Source: Athripsodes cinereus
Taxonomy: Eukaryota; Arthropoda; Insecta; Trichoptera; Leptoceridae
Direction of reading: 5' to 3'
DNA: 64,000 nucleotides
Assembly: GCA_947579605.1 (NCBI GenBank)
Contig: OX388309.1
Coordinates: 20,527,071-20,591,070, forward strand
Below are positions 48,301-61,622 of this stretch, piece by piece. The notes below the pieces were generated by a model that saw nothing but the letters and a program-made list of their open reading frames with translations, ran no database searches and was not told the origin of the DNA. Position numbers and translations under genes: made by a program. Numbering within the stretch: the stretch's first letter is position 1; each line of letters begins with the position of its first letter.

Positions 48301-51300
48301 GCAATACAATCCATCCACTTCCACAGAATTGATTTATTTTGTACCTATTTACATAACTATGTAAGTTATAGATACATATAGGTATATTTTAGATCATGGC
48401 TATTAGAGAATATTTAAAAATGATTGGTATGTATACGTACACTAATCGTCCTGCAAAAAAATGTACAATAACATTACTTAAAACATTTTCATACATAAAT
48501 GTATAGTCTGGTGTAGGTGCTAGCTGCTTTAAAAGTAGCGTAGACTCACCTCACATCTGTTAATGTTATTAACAATAATAAATATGAAATGACAGTTTAC
48601 CACATGTACAAGTGCACTAATACGATTATAAAAAAACGTTGATAATGAATATTAATAGAGTGGATTAAACACACAAGTAAGTATAATACCTTACCTACTA
48701 ATTATAGAGACAGTTTAGACTTTAGTTATTGACATTTTGTGATTATTTTTATATGAATATCAAACCGAAGTAAGTTGAAACTAATTTGCCGATATTAATA
48801 TCAATATCTATAGGTACAGTTCTTTATTGTCGATAATTTGGAATAAAATATATAAAGCAAAATTAAGTTATTTGAAGATTATATGTTAAATTTATGCAAT
48901 TTAAATTATTTGTTTTTAAGCACGACAAGAAATAAGTAAATAATGGACGGTAGATAAAAAAGCAAAAGGGAAAATCCTTCTCATTTTTTTGAACTACAAA
49001 CTATACACTGAACACAAATGTCGCTAGTAATTTTACTGTTGCTGATGTTTTCGAAATCTTTTCCATTTTAAATATCGTTTGTTTTTTCTCTTAGACACAA
49101 ATAAAATAATCTCTATGCACTTAATTAATGATTAAAAAATCTTGAATTAATTATTTTAACAAAATGAATTCTAAATAAAAATGTAAAACATTCATGGAAA
49201 ATTCACCAAAGTACCCTGATGTTCCATGCTGTTCGAGAGAAAATAGGAAAATGTGTTCGAGGAAGAGGAGTGGAAATGAGGAAGAGAGGTAGCGGCCATA
49301 GTGAGAGAGCACAACAACCAATTGGATGCTTTAAATTAATCCTGAAAAGGATGACTATATACAGTACATCTTTGTCTACCATATTGTCTCAATAGATAGT
49401 AATGTGATAGCGATGTATCTGTATCTCTTTCGTGCAGAGGGGTGATTTAGAAAGAGATGCACACTGAGGGGTTATAGCATTTGTATTTTAGCGGAGGGCC
49501 GCATATGATTCTAAACATTGGAACACGTCGAGCCCTTTTTCATATTGGACTTTCGAAGTTGTTTTCTATACATACCTAATATTTTATATCAAAAATAAAA
49601 CGTATGTGTATGGGTTCGCATGTACCAATTACCAGTTTCAATTTATCTTAGAATAAAAATCCTGACTCGGATATCACACGATGTAAGATTTGTTGGTTAA
49701 AATAGCTGTGAAAATTATAAATTGCATACTAACTTTGTAGGTATGGAGATATATTTTTACAATTTTTTTTACTCTATCATGAGTGTGCCCGTCTATTACA
49801 TACTAACTCTGTGGGATTTTAGTCGTCTAGAAATTGGATTTAAATAAAATAAAAAAAAAAAAACAAAAAAGGGAAATCTGCACTTAAGTTTAAACAAATA
49901 TAATTCTAGTTGAATACTCATTATCAGAATGTTTCTATTATGTGTTTATTTTAAATACGATATTTAATTGACTTTCTGATATGAGGACATTCCAAATATT
50001 TTATGAATGAAAATAAAATTAAAAATCAATCAGAGTATTGAATGAGAACTTTGGTAATATAGATTTAGTACCTGTGTATATACTTACGAATATATTGTAC
50101 AAAATGTTATCTATTTAAGTACAAAATAGATCCGATATAAATATTTCTTTTTTACCTACTAAATAATTTGGAGATTTTTTATTAGTTCGTATCAACATAG
50201 TCTAAGATAAAACGACCGATGTACATTTTCTTTCTTTTAATGAAAAAATAAAAGTCAAAATGTTTCTTGTGAATGTATTCATGAGTAATAGGTATATACT
50301 TATGTACTTATGTACCTAGGACAGTAAAAGGGTAAGTAATATGAGAAAAAACATTTTACAGCTGAATAATTTCTCGGACCTTCTACATATTGGGATATCA
50401 GACGATCGAATATGTTTATTCAACTAGAAATTGTTTATTTTTTATTGCTTGATTTTTTTGTTACTCATTTTTTTATTATGCCTTTACGATCCGCCAGAAA
50501 TTCAGAAAGTGGAAAATGCTTCTTTACTGACCATCAATACTTTACAATGAAACTACTAAGCAAATAAGGAATTGGGTAAAGTACTTCTACATGTTTAACA
50601 ACACGTTCATTACGCTCTAACGGATGGAAATATTTAAAAAAAGTAATAATGCTCGTTTTATGTTTTTATAAGCGAAAAACTGTATATGCTTTGTGGAAAA
50701 ATCAACATCATAATTTGGCAAACCAATAAAAATATTTTATGTTGTACAAGACTTATCCAATAAAAAAATAAGAATTATTATGAAACGCAATCCAAGGGAC
50801 TTATTCTAATTCGGATTATTCAGTAAATAATATATCAGTAGGTATGTGCTAAGTTAATTTTTAAAGGTTAATTTTTGTGATAAAAAATGAACCTTTCAGT
50901 GCTTGAGAATATACAATTTAAAATTCATATTTCAAAGTTCGTAAATAATCAAAATATCAAGACAAGCCGAACATCTAATTATTTAGTTGTTTTTCCTGTC
51001 AAAACAAGATGTGATAGTAATATTAAGTACTTGTAGTGTATTCGTAATTGAAAAAGAAAGAAAAACTTAAATTAGTCTTTGTTTAGATATTATACATAAT
51101 AATATTACTGAGTTAATAAATAAAATAATATCTGTGTGGGGTGTGACAGGAGGAGTGAGTGAGGTAGAGGAGTAATGATCAGACAGCGGGAGGGGGATTC
51201 AGAATTGTACCTATAAATATCTACTTACCTATCTAATAATATAAAGTAGGTACATAGGTACAGGATATTTATATATACATAGTATATACCTTTATATAGA

Positions 51301-53865
51301 TAGTAGTAGGCTTATGGAAGAGACAGGAATGTAACTGACTTAAATCGGGATGTTATGGACATGATTCTGACAAATGGAATTGACAGGAAGCATTTTTAGT
51401 CTTAAATTTATATGAAAACTAATAAATTTGATGTAAAAACACAGCACTTCAGGCCACAAGGATTTATGTTCAGTCTGTGGTATCACGTAGATGCTATGCG
51501 CAATTTTGAACTGTATAAAATATTTATAAAAAAATCTTCCTTTCTTCTTTACCTTTGAATGAAATTTTTGACATTATAATTTTTATTTTGAATAACCAAA
51601 AATTTACTAATTTCACCTGAATTCTTTTTTCATGTGATACCTACTTTCGGCGTATGTTTAACCACAATAAAAAAGGTAAATAAAGTTAAGGTATGGGCCA
51701 ATATTTTGATTGAGGCATCTTGTGTGAAGTCATAATTTATTTCATTTGTTACCAACTAATAATTGGCATATAATATTATTTCAAGTGATATTCATGATAT
51801 AACGAACGCCACCGGCATAACAAGTAATATTTATTTTTTAATAGGTATTTTATGCATTAATATTTTTGTCAAAGTAAGGCATGCCACCCATCCTGAATGT
51901 CTTAATTATTATTGGCACAGAGAGAATGGTTTGAATGTCATATCAAGTTATCCCGCTGGTTACTTCCCTTGTGGGAAATGAAGTGTTTGTACCTGTATAT
52001 ACGCATGTGTGTTAAATAATAAAACATGAGTTGTAGGTAATAATTTTTATTTGCAAATATATATTAACATAACAATGTGATTTGGATAGGTATTATTCTC
52101 CTTTGAACTTGTTAAAAAATCTTAGAATCTTATTTTCTCTCTACTTTCAATATTCAAGTCCTTACCTACCAACTAAACTACTTCAATTTAGATCTAAAGG
52201 TATGTCGAATCATTTAAAACTCGATCGTGCAAAACAAACTCAATATAATTCATTTTCAATATCCATTTTTTTTTTATATTATTATAATTAAGATTATTTT
52301 TTATTTATTCAATTCCACTTTGGTTGACTGTATACCACCCTTCACCCTCCACACTCCTTACACGAGGGGGGATATTTGAACCGCTGAGGTAAAAAGTTAC
52401 CCCAAATCGCACCACGCGGGACTCAGGGGGTGCATACTGCATGATACGACTTGAACTATACTTACCCTGAAGTAAAACGTTATTAACAACAGCTACAGAT
52501 CACAGAAGCAGTCACTGATATTTATAACAGCTAAGCAAATGACGTTCAAGAGCATGCATGCAAATGCAGAAATGACAGAATAGGATATAAAGCAGACTTA
52601 TAAATATATGGTTTCTGCAGTCAAACAGAATTGTCTTTTACTAATGTGTAATAATAGTAAGCTACCTTGGAACAGACTTAAGTCTAGTGAAACAGAATAT
52701 TTCATTTCTTTCTTTTAGAATATGTGTTTATCATGTTAATAAAATCTCTCATGTATGTAATATATTTATGCAGTAGTATAAGTTTTATTATTATTGGAAA
52801 TAGGTAAGTTTATACCTAAATAAAATTAATTTTTCCGAAATTCAATTGAATATTTTCATTTAAAATAAAGTTAACGTTTTCATTAATTTTTTACTGTAAC
52901 ATCAATATTATAACAACAGCACTTTTTACCAACCAATAAAATAGTTAATAAAATCTTACTTGCGAAAGGCTATAATAGTTACTGCTATCATCTACCAAGA
53001 AATTGTGTTAAAAATAATTATTTATATAATAGCGCTGAATATTTATTCTTCTCTATTAATAATCATGTACCTATAATTATTAAAGTTGAAAAATATATTG
53101 GTTGTGCAGGTGAGATATCTGTTGAGTTAAATTCTCAATATCTTGCAAGTGCGAATAAAGCAAGTGCAATAAACTACGAAATCTACGTTTATGATACATA
53201 TCGATTTTGATTATCTCTTGCCGCAATGAATGGTTTCAGAAACTGTGAATTGGTAGGTAAGTGTTTATCATTAGGTACATTTTATTTAATAATTATAAAA
53301 ACCAAATAAATTTTTGGTAAGTAGTGAAAAAAAAATATATCTACGATGTGCCTACCATATTTTTACAAGAGCAGAATGCATCTAATCACATTATTTTGCA
53401 AATAGTTTACATCGTATTGATATTTGGATACCGCTGTTATTTTTACTAAGCAAAATAGCTGTTCCTGAATTCACAAGTTCATCCCTTAGTTATGTATTAT
53501 GCGAGTTTTATAGGTAGATATTTCATGTTAGCAGATAGTACTTATGGAAGATAGTGTTTCCAACAGCCAACATTGCATCTGCAACATTCTCTTTATAATG
53601 TAACATTCATTGTATTATTGTGCCTTTATTTTATTGCAAGTCCCTATCCAACAAAAAACTCTGAATATCGTTATTCAGCATTCAACTATACTGTTTCCTA
53701 AATTCAAATATTTACTTTAAACGCGAGGAAAATAGATACGCAGTCAATTTGTTATCTGTTTTGTAGATAACACCTGTAAACTTTCCTAGCAGAATGATTT
53801 CTACATCAAACAAGTGTTGGTATAGTCTTTTTTGTAGCAACACAATTACCTATTTGTTTAACTAA
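45351..53865. other. Longest near-empty block
   Basis: About 8.5 kb with a single recognised repeat copy (51.9 kb). AT-rich with isolated purine-rich or C-rich patches (49.25, 51.15 and 52.35 kb). No coding or RNA gene can be supported. Confidence 0.45.
51878..51982 (+). mobile_element. (TAG)n-tailed repeat family, copy
   Basis: Contains TGCCACCCATCCTGAATGTC, TTATTATTGGCACAGAGAGA and CTTCCCTTGTGGGAAATGAA. The tail is lost after GTGGGA. The plus frame covering it is not a gene. Confidence 0.6.
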
Positions 53866-54015
53866 ATTTAACAAACAGCTTTTCTGGCTTCAGAACATTC
53901 GAGAGTGGACAAAGATGAGAAGTGTGGATGAGCTGTTTCGTGCTGCGTAGAACACACAAGATTTCTCCCAGGTGATCGCCAACGTCGGAGGGTCCCGACA
54001 AGGCACTTAAAGAAT
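53866..54015 (+). mobile_element. LINE 3' fragment, same family as 31.2 kb, copy 2
   Basis: The plus strand reads FNKQLFWLQNIREWTKMRSV, DELFRAA, a stop, then NTQDFSQVIANVGGSRQGT. Alignment with the 31.4 kb copy (CLRNIKECTRIQTVGELFLR and following) is clear by eye over about 45 residues. The minus-strand frame overlapping it is a shadow. Confidence 0.75.
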
Positions 54016-55534
54016 AAATTAAATTGAATTCCTTCCCCGTGGTGATCGCCAACCTTGTAGAGACTTGTTAGAGCCTTTGAAGAAAATTAATCTTCCTTTT
54101 CTCTTTCACGTTCCCAATCGGGTAAATTTTGGATCCGATTCTTCAATCCACATTTCATCATCAAAGAAATGCTATTTAATTTACAAGTTACAAACATAAT
54201 AATCAGATTTAACAAAAGTGATGACACAAGCATATTGGCACAAGCATAACTTTGAATCAAGATTCATATTTAAAAAATATATCAAAAAATATAAACTACC
54301 TAGGTACATACCTACTACAATTTCAATTTATCTATCGTTTGTTTGAATATATTTTTTTTAAATAAATTTTATAAATTTCTTTAATTATTATACTCATATC
54401 CATTCAATTAAATGCGAGTTACCTATAAGTACTGTGTAATACCTATAGTCTATGTACGTACATAATTATACCTACTCGGTATATATTTAATGCTATGACA
54501 CACATAAATCTATTAGCATTGGGAGGCGGGACATATAAACGGCAGATGTCATACAATTTAAATAATGCTATATCTGGTATATACTTTCGTATAATATTAT
54601 ATACTTATCTACTTGGTGTATTTAACTTGGCGGTACGTACTATCTACTGACTGGTAGGTACCTACCGACTTAGTAAATATCATAAAAAAGAATTTAAAAA
54701 ATACATTGTGGATGTTTAATTCAACTTACGGGCCATTACCATAATTTATTCATTTATTAATTTATTTGTAAAACATAATAATGTAGGCATTTGGCTGTAT
54801 GTTTCTATGTTATTTTTAATCAGGCGATGTTATTTAAATTTAAAAGTCTATTTTTGTAAGTTGCAGTTTATTACTTGTTAGTTTATTACTTTATGCATAT
54901 TGCAAGTATAATCTAAACATTAGAAAATTAATTAATTACATTATTCGTACAGCCATTGACATTCAATTTCAAAATATTTTTTCATAAATATATTTTACAT
55001 TTTTATATATACCTACATATATTATCCATAAATGATGTTGTTTTTAAAAACTGTTTATTACCGCTCGCCATTTTGATTCTGTTTTATCTAGTATACATTC
55101 GTAATTTCCACTGTTCTAGTCCATTTTGTCATGTTTGTAGTACCTTTTGTCATGTTTGATCATAATCACATGTACAATATTGTGTGGAAAAGTTAAAACT
55201 GTTAAGTTCTATTTACTTTTGTACCATTGATGATAAAATAATTAATGCTTTGGTAATCCGTGAGACTACTTTACTGGCTTACGTATTGATTTATATGAAT
55301 GACATTTCAATTATTATTATCATTGTCTGTGTCCTGTAAAATTTGTAAATTATAAGATAACAATAAACGAACTTATTATATATCACTATGTTCCTTTTTC
55401 CTTTGAATGCACGAGAAGAGAGCTTTATGAATGAATCATAAAATTATGTGAAAATAATTGGACTCTTTATTTACTCCAATCTAAGAATCAGCAAAATTAC
55501 ACCTTGAAAAACTTTTTTATAATTTTACAAAAAT

Positions 55535-55556
55535 CTACTACTACTACTACTACTAT
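55535..55556 (+). repeat. (CTA)n microsatellite
   Basis: Array of CTA units forming the 3' terminus of the neighbouring minus-strand (TAG)n-tailed repeat. Likely length-polymorphic. Confidence 0.8.
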
Positions 55557-55642
55557 ACCATCACGGCATATCCCACAAGTGGGGTAGCCAGCAGACCAGC
55601 TGCATGTAAGAAACATGGAAGCTGTCCTCTTCGTGCCAATAT
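55536..55642 (-). mobile_element. (TAG)n-tailed repeat family, best-preserved 3' end
   Basis: Starts with six or seven CTA units, then CCATCACGGCATATCCCACA, AGTGGGGTAGCCAGCAGACC and CATGGAAGCTGTCCTCTTCG. Truncated soon after GTGCCAATA. The intact array and few changes suggest one of the younger copies. Confidence 0.7.
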
Positions 55643-56474
55643 TACAAAAATGTGTAACATTATTAACAATCCTATAAATTGATTTTGATGTAATGCTTAA
55701 TTTGCCAAATCTACCGACTTTTCGAATTGGTAAATAAAGAGATTTAACAATGAATGATAGGACTTGGTGGTGCGAATCCAACGATAGTTTACTAGTTAGG
55801 TAGGTAGGTACCTATTCTGAGTGATTCGGTGCAGCGTATCAAATCGTCGACGAATGTCCGGACAAAGCGATGCATTTTTACGCTTATAATCGGTTTTTGT
55901 GATAATTTGCCAACCGTTACAAAACATTCAGTATTATTGTGTATGATGAACTCACTCGATGACTTAATTCCCATGCATTGTTGATTTAAACCGTGAAAAT
56001 TTGTTAAATAAAAGTTTACACGGATTAAAACGATGATTTATTATTATTCAGTGGAGAATTGGGAGAATGAAGATAATGATTTTTTCATTTCATTTCTTAA
56101 AAATTAATTGACTTTTTCATATTATGACATGAACGAGGAAATCTAGAACAATATAAAGAAAATATAAGCGGTTTATGCATGAAAGACATTGAAGAAGACA
56201 GAAATTAGTGATGTGATTGTAAATAGTTTGTTGTTAATTAACCTTTATCCAAGAATACATGGACACGGCATATAGAAGAGTAGCTGTGTCGAAATAGTTA
56301 CTAGTAAAAATAATTCCTTTCTATTATAAAAAAGATCAAAAAGATACCTACCTAGTAGGTGTCGATGTTTTTCTCTTACCCTTAAAATATAGTTGAAAGT
56401 TTAAATATTTGTGCGTAAGACATAATTGATATAAATACCTTGCTATAATTAACACCAATAGAAATAAGTATATT

Positions 56475-56566
56475 AAAGCACTGTTTAATTTTTACTTATG
56501 ATTTTGTATTTAGTCATTGTTAATTGACTAAATACAAAATTATATTTGAAAATTAAAGTGTTTTTA
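56475..56566. repeat. Hairpin with perfect 16-bp stem in longer imperfect arms
   Basis: ATTTTGTATTTAGTCA (56501-56516) is exactly inverted at 56525-56540 with an 8-nt loop. Outside this, imperfect pairing continues for about 25 bp on each side. Only about 800 bp left of the CpG island. Confidence 0.7.
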
Positions 56567-57359
56567 TATTACCTACCTTTTAAAACTTCTAATTAAAATG
56601 AATTTTCACAACGTAAACGCACCAATTTTAAATCTAACTAATTGAACTTCTATTTATCTAGGTGAGCAAGTATACTTATAATCTGTGGATATGAGTAGAA
56701 ATTGACTTGAAACAATTTCTAATAAAATATGCCACAGTTTATATTATAATGGAATGTATCAACCTTCAGAATAATAAATGTATATATCTACTACTCATAA
56801 ACAATGAAGGAAAAAATTACAAATTTTCCAATAATTACATCTATGGATTAGTAATATAGTTAATAGTTATCTATGATTCATTGAATGTTGTATATTTTAG
56901 GTATTTAATGTTTATCGGTCTCCAAATCAATAAGTAAAAACTGAGGCATAAGCAATATTATCGAGTAGCTATGCATCCTATGAAGGTGTAGGTACGTTAC
57001 TACATATTATATCTATCTGAATGACAACTGAAGTAAGCACCAACACACATCTATTATACCAACATACAGTGTAGGTAGGTACACAGAAAAGCTTTCACTC
57101 ACTCTCTACTCTCGTATCAAACCAAAAGTAACCAACAACAACTGTTCCCTTAATATGAATATCTCATATAAACTGCAACTACTTTCTTGTAAATCATCGT
57201 ATTGAATTTCAACAACGTATCGGAAAAATTTCGAACAAAAGATTTTACATAACACGCATGGATGTATGAGTCAACCAAAAAAGTTGTGTAAAAACACATT
57301 GATTTCAGTAGCAATTCACGCCGACCATAAAACAAAACGACCAAACACGTCCCAAGTTC

Positions 57360-57760
57360 TACGCACCAAGACTTCCCCTAAAAAAGCTTCGCCTCCCTTC
57401 CCCTGAAACATTGCCCCTCTTCGTCGGCATCAGCCCCACTAGGACGTGTGAGGCCCCGCCCCCACAGGCCGCGCCTTCTCTTGATCCCCCCGCTTCGTCA
57501 CCCCTCACTATTGTGTACACGGCTGAGTTGAAATCGCATCCAAGTCAGTATTGCTTGGAGCGTTAACGCGGTAGCCTACTAACTGAAACGGGTAGTCTAT
57601 AGAGGGATGCGAATCCGTGAATCCGAGCGTGCGAACACGACACCTGAACCGTAGCACGCTTAGCCGGGCAATAATAACTCGCCCCGAAACGGGTCAAATC
57701 GGCCGGATATAATTTATTTTTTATCGATTTATTTACGGTACACAACCGTCGCGAGAGGGT
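57360..57760 (+). promoter_or_regulatory. CpG-rich GC island, probable promoter and first-exon start of a gene running right
   Basis: This is the only strongly GC-rich, CpG-dense stretch in the window; most CpGs cluster between 57420 and 57720. It contains a GC box (GCCCCGCCCCC near 57453-57463), GGCCGCGCC at about 57468 and an arthropod initiator word TCAGT at 57545-57549. No TATA box is evident. The strand is inferred from the initiator orientation and from a downstream splice donor at 58139. A short upstream frame (ATG at about 57604, 15 codons) would be a uORF if transcribed. Bidirectional activity cannot be excluded. Confidence 0.45.
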
Positions 57761-58138
57761 TAGATAAACTTCCAAATAAACAAATTCATTAACGTTTTAT
57801 TTAATTGACTGTCTAAAATTATTGTGGAAATATCTTACTTCATACCGATTATCTTCTGCAAACTATTTTATAGACCGACTCTCTACGGCCTCTGTATTTC
57901 TGAAGAACTGCTATCATTCCCATAAGCCATTGATATTTTTTCGAATAATATTGTTATCGGCTCTACTAATATGACCTTTCCATTTCTATTGATATTGGAA
58001 CTACATATAACAGTTATGTGACAGTGAATTATTATTATACTAATCGAGACATTAGGACTGAAAGTGTGTGAATAAGGACTTTAATCTGTGAAATTTATTT
58101 AAATCTTGATATGCTTCAACTGATCGATCGTGGAAAAG
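57547..58138 (+). other. Candidate first exon (5' UTR, possibly start codon) ending at a splice donor
   Basis: From the putative initiator to AAAAG|GTAGGG at 58139. Near the end, ATG at 58111 opens nine codons (MLQLIDRGK) and runs into the donor without a stop, so this could be either leader sequence or the first coding codons of a protein continuing beyond the window. The tail of the interval is ordinary AT-rich sequence. The following 5.8 kb shows no convincing second exon. The model rests on motif positions only. Confidence 0.3.
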
Positions 58139-59235
58139 GTAGGGATTCATTTTACTCTGCTTTTTACTAAAACAACATTACCTATGTAAGCTTATTATCC
58201 CATGTAATGTGTGCTACGAACAAACAATTTTGAGGTAAAATAAATTAATAAATAACATCCACTATCATTTGAATAATGAGAATATATTTGCACAATTTTA
58301 GTAGGTACTAATGTTTAGCCAAAAAATCTATAGATAAGTAATAATATAATAAGTACTTATTATTTTCTTCATATAAAAATATTTGATAGGTAGTTTTAGG
58401 GTCAACATAATATTGATTTCTAAGGTATCACTTTTTCTTCTATTTTATATCAATTTATTATCATTGCTATATACATCTCGTATATTATTCTAGTACATTA
58501 TGTAGGTATGGAGATAATAGGAATTAATATATGTAGGTATTTATGAATGCCTAAATATTCGTATGTAAAATTATTAAGTTTATTTTTTTGTTATCTAAAT
58601 AATTTTAATTAAGTTCCTTTCAAACATATTCGAGAAAAAAAAACTCAGAAAACGAACAGCATCATAATTCATCTTTGAAAAATATAATAAAATGCGAAAA
58701 ACTTAGCAATGAATTGTATGGCAATAATATTTAATTCTTTTTTCATCGTTGTTTTGTATTTTATTTATTTTTGTAGGTACATTATATTATAAAAGAGGAC
58801 AAAAGATCTCGGTTACTTGTTACTAAATAAAATATCTTATTTCAAAATAAGAACGTAAGAGATGGCTAAATAAAAATACACAATAATAATAATATGTTTT
58901 GTGTATTTAGTTTAGTATACTTTGTGAGAAATGCCGCTTCGGTTATGAACTGACAAAGGAATACTTAAATTGATATCACTGAATACAAAAGATGCTCTAA
59001 TCTCATACATTTTTTGACAAAACAAGATAAATTTTATTAGCACTCTATCCATTAAAAATATAAACTTGTAGCCGAAATTTGATACACAAATTGTGGAATA
59101 AATAATACCTACCTATATTTATTATTTTTAAAATTAATAGATTTTTTTTCAACATGTAAAACGAATGAAAGATTTTTCATGTCTGGCATATTATTACATC
59201 GACCTGTTTTTTCAAGAATATTCATTATCTAAATT

Positions 59236-59295
59236 CTCGCCCTTGAGATGGATGCTTCATTAAACGGCGCCGAATATATCATCCAATATACAATG
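59236..59295 (+). repeat. Solo copy of the 32.4 kb element end
   Basis: CTCGCCCTTGAGATGGATGC, TTCATTAAACGGCGCCGAAT and ATCATCCAATATACAA align with 32379-32435 over about 55 bp, including flank beyond GGCGCC. The shared unit is therefore longer than the inverted end alone. Confidence 0.6.
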
Positions 59296-60234
59296 AAATA
59301 CCTATGGGTATTGATTTCATTATTAAAATGTAAATGAAAATGTAGGTAATTTTTCGAAAAAAAATTGTTTTAATTCAATAACTACTTAGGTATATTCTAC
59401 TGAATTAATAAATACCCATCTAAAGATAACCTACTGCAGAATATATCGTTTTAATTTTTTAACTAACTCTTGGATGTATAAATTTATTTACAAAACTACA
59501 TTTTGCGCAACTATTTTTTTATAAAAATGACTCAGTATATTATTGAAGATTTCTTTCAAAATTCATCAAAAAGTAATACAACTTGTAGAATCTATTGGAC
59601 CTTAATTTAAGAATTTATTTAGTACCTATTATATAATATCATAAAATAAATAAAAAATTACAGATGAAAGTTTTCGCAATATTTTTGTCCTCATTTTGAG
59701 TTAGGTAGATATATTATTTTATTAAACTTTACAATTATCAATTAGCAACGTTGTACATAGTGAGTGAGACATAATATTGTTATGTATTTACGTACATATA
59801 GATATATAATATATGTATAGTAAGCAGGTTGGGTATGGGTTTCATAGCGGATTCACAAAGTAAAGGATTATATTTCTAACACAGATAGTGCTTTAAGGGA
59901 TTAAGATTAGAGGGGATTCAAGATTCATACATACTTACTTAATACATTATTATATTATCATCTGTACACCTATCTAGCAGTGGTGGAACAAGACTTTTTA
60001 TATTGGTCATGTTTTCGTAATGAATAATATTTAGTCATTGATACAAGGGCGTGCTTAGAATTTTTCTCAGTTTTCACGGCGAGTTTGTTAGGTATCCTTA
60101 GGAAGTTTAAAAAATATCGGATTTTTCAAATTATATCTTTCCGTCGCCAAATTTAGCAAATTTTGAAAAATTAACGTGCTTTTAATAATAATTGTTATAG
60201 TAAAAGTCTTAGTTGCACAAAAAAATTAAGAGTA

Positions 60235-60320
60235 AAAAAAATAGCAACATTTTTACAGTACAAATAAATTTCTACGATCGGCGAGCATATCGCAGGAGTG
60301 CGATATCTTCGAAGTAAATC
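60235..60320 (-). mobile_element. LINE 3' UTR tail (short)
   Basis: Contains GGCGAGCATATCGCAGGAGT and GCGATATCTTCGAAGTAAAT, recognisable as the same tail family as 12.4 and 16.6 kb. It lies in the presumed intron right of the CpG island. Confidence 0.5.
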
Positions 60321-61598
60321 TATTTTTGTTTGTACAGGCCTTTGAAAACAAACTATTTATAATAAATCGTTGTTCTTATTGATATCTCCTTTTATCCAGT
60401 GTAAATTGCATTCGAAAAATTTTGTAACGCGGACTTAAAAATGCTGGTTCGAAATCCCATTATTGTATAGGCACGCGTAGCTTTTTGCACGTATAGAAAG
60501 CACGCCATTGCCATCTACTGATATTTTATAGTGTTACAATATAAACGAGAGTGGGAAGATCCTCTGCTTGTTTACCTAATGTAGATAAAAATATAGACAC
60601 AAATTATAATATTGTTTATTGTAAAAAATATTTGCAACTTGTGAGAACAGTATTAATGAATATTTTAATTCAATATTCTTTGGAATTTGTTTTTTTTTTT
60701 TAAATAATTAACGACATATTTATTTTATTTTATTGAGCAACTTGCACCAGTGCGCTGTTTCGACTATTTTATTAATTTTATAAGGTCTTTTTGTCATGAT
60801 TTACCAAATTAATTTATAACGTATACCTACTGTGTAATAGAGGCATAATTCACTCGAATTATGGTATAAATCAAAAGAAGGAAGGAACTTTCACCAGTGT
60901 TAATTCATAGACAAATGTTAGTTCAGTCTTTTACTTTTCCTTCTAGAATTCCGCTTATATGAAACCACATATTATTTTTAAATATGAACGTAGTTTAAAT
61001 TGCATATTATTTAAATTTATTCATTTGAATAATCCTCATCACAACGTCATTTATTCTCCTCATGTTTGAACAGAACAGGTATATTCTTTCTTTGTAGGGT
61101 TTCTGTATTGTTTTGTTTCTCGCTTTAAGTTTCGGCAATCACATATACATTGTTTCTATAAATAATCACAAACACTTTAATTCAAGTTAACCCTTATTTT
61201 TTATATGTTGATTAGATTATTGCCTTATAGTATGCATACCTAAAAAAAATATGTACATAGCATAACGACATCATTCATTTATTGCAAAAAATATCTGATT
61301 TATAGTGGAAGTTAGAAAGATATAATAATATTAATTGATAAACTTTTATTACGCTACGTGCTTTTGTCAATTCGCATCTACAAAAGCATCATGTAGGGAA
61401 TAATAATATGTTACTAATAACATGTTTGCAACATTTTAGATTATAATAAAAAGTTTGAAAAAAAAAATATAATGACTCTCTTACATCCCAATAATATATC
61501 TTATAAAGGATCACAAAAAATACAAATATAAAAAAAGATATAAATAATAAATTCCAAGTGTCGGCATTAGCTAATAACAATAGTAAGTTGACAATTTT

Positions 61599-61622
61599 CA
61601 TTCATTCATTCATTCATTCAAT
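61599..61622 (+). repeat. (ATTC)n microsatellite
   Basis: Five ATTC units ending in AATGATG. No attached transposon recognised. Confidence 0.8.

Larger units (their letters stand above)
54016..57359. other. Upstream flank of the CpG island
   Basis: Holds one (TAG)n-family copy and the 56.5 kb hairpin. Otherwise AT-rich. Regulatory elements may lie here if the island is a promoter, but no specific site can be defended. Confidence 0.4.

Noticed and set aside
53109..53208. Possible terminal exon after TTGGTTGTGCAG (33 open codons, plus strand)
   Set aside because: Only an acceptor-like word and a short open frame; no partner exon or recognisable protein.
53227..53256. ATG followed by nine codons and donor-like GTAGGT near 53254
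   Set aside because: Very short, no promoter or downstream exon; donor-like words are common because of the GTAGGTA motif.
57563..57775. 70-codon minus frame across the CpG island
   Set aside because: GC-rich sequence lacks stops by composition; better explained as promoter/5' UTR of a plus-strand transcript.
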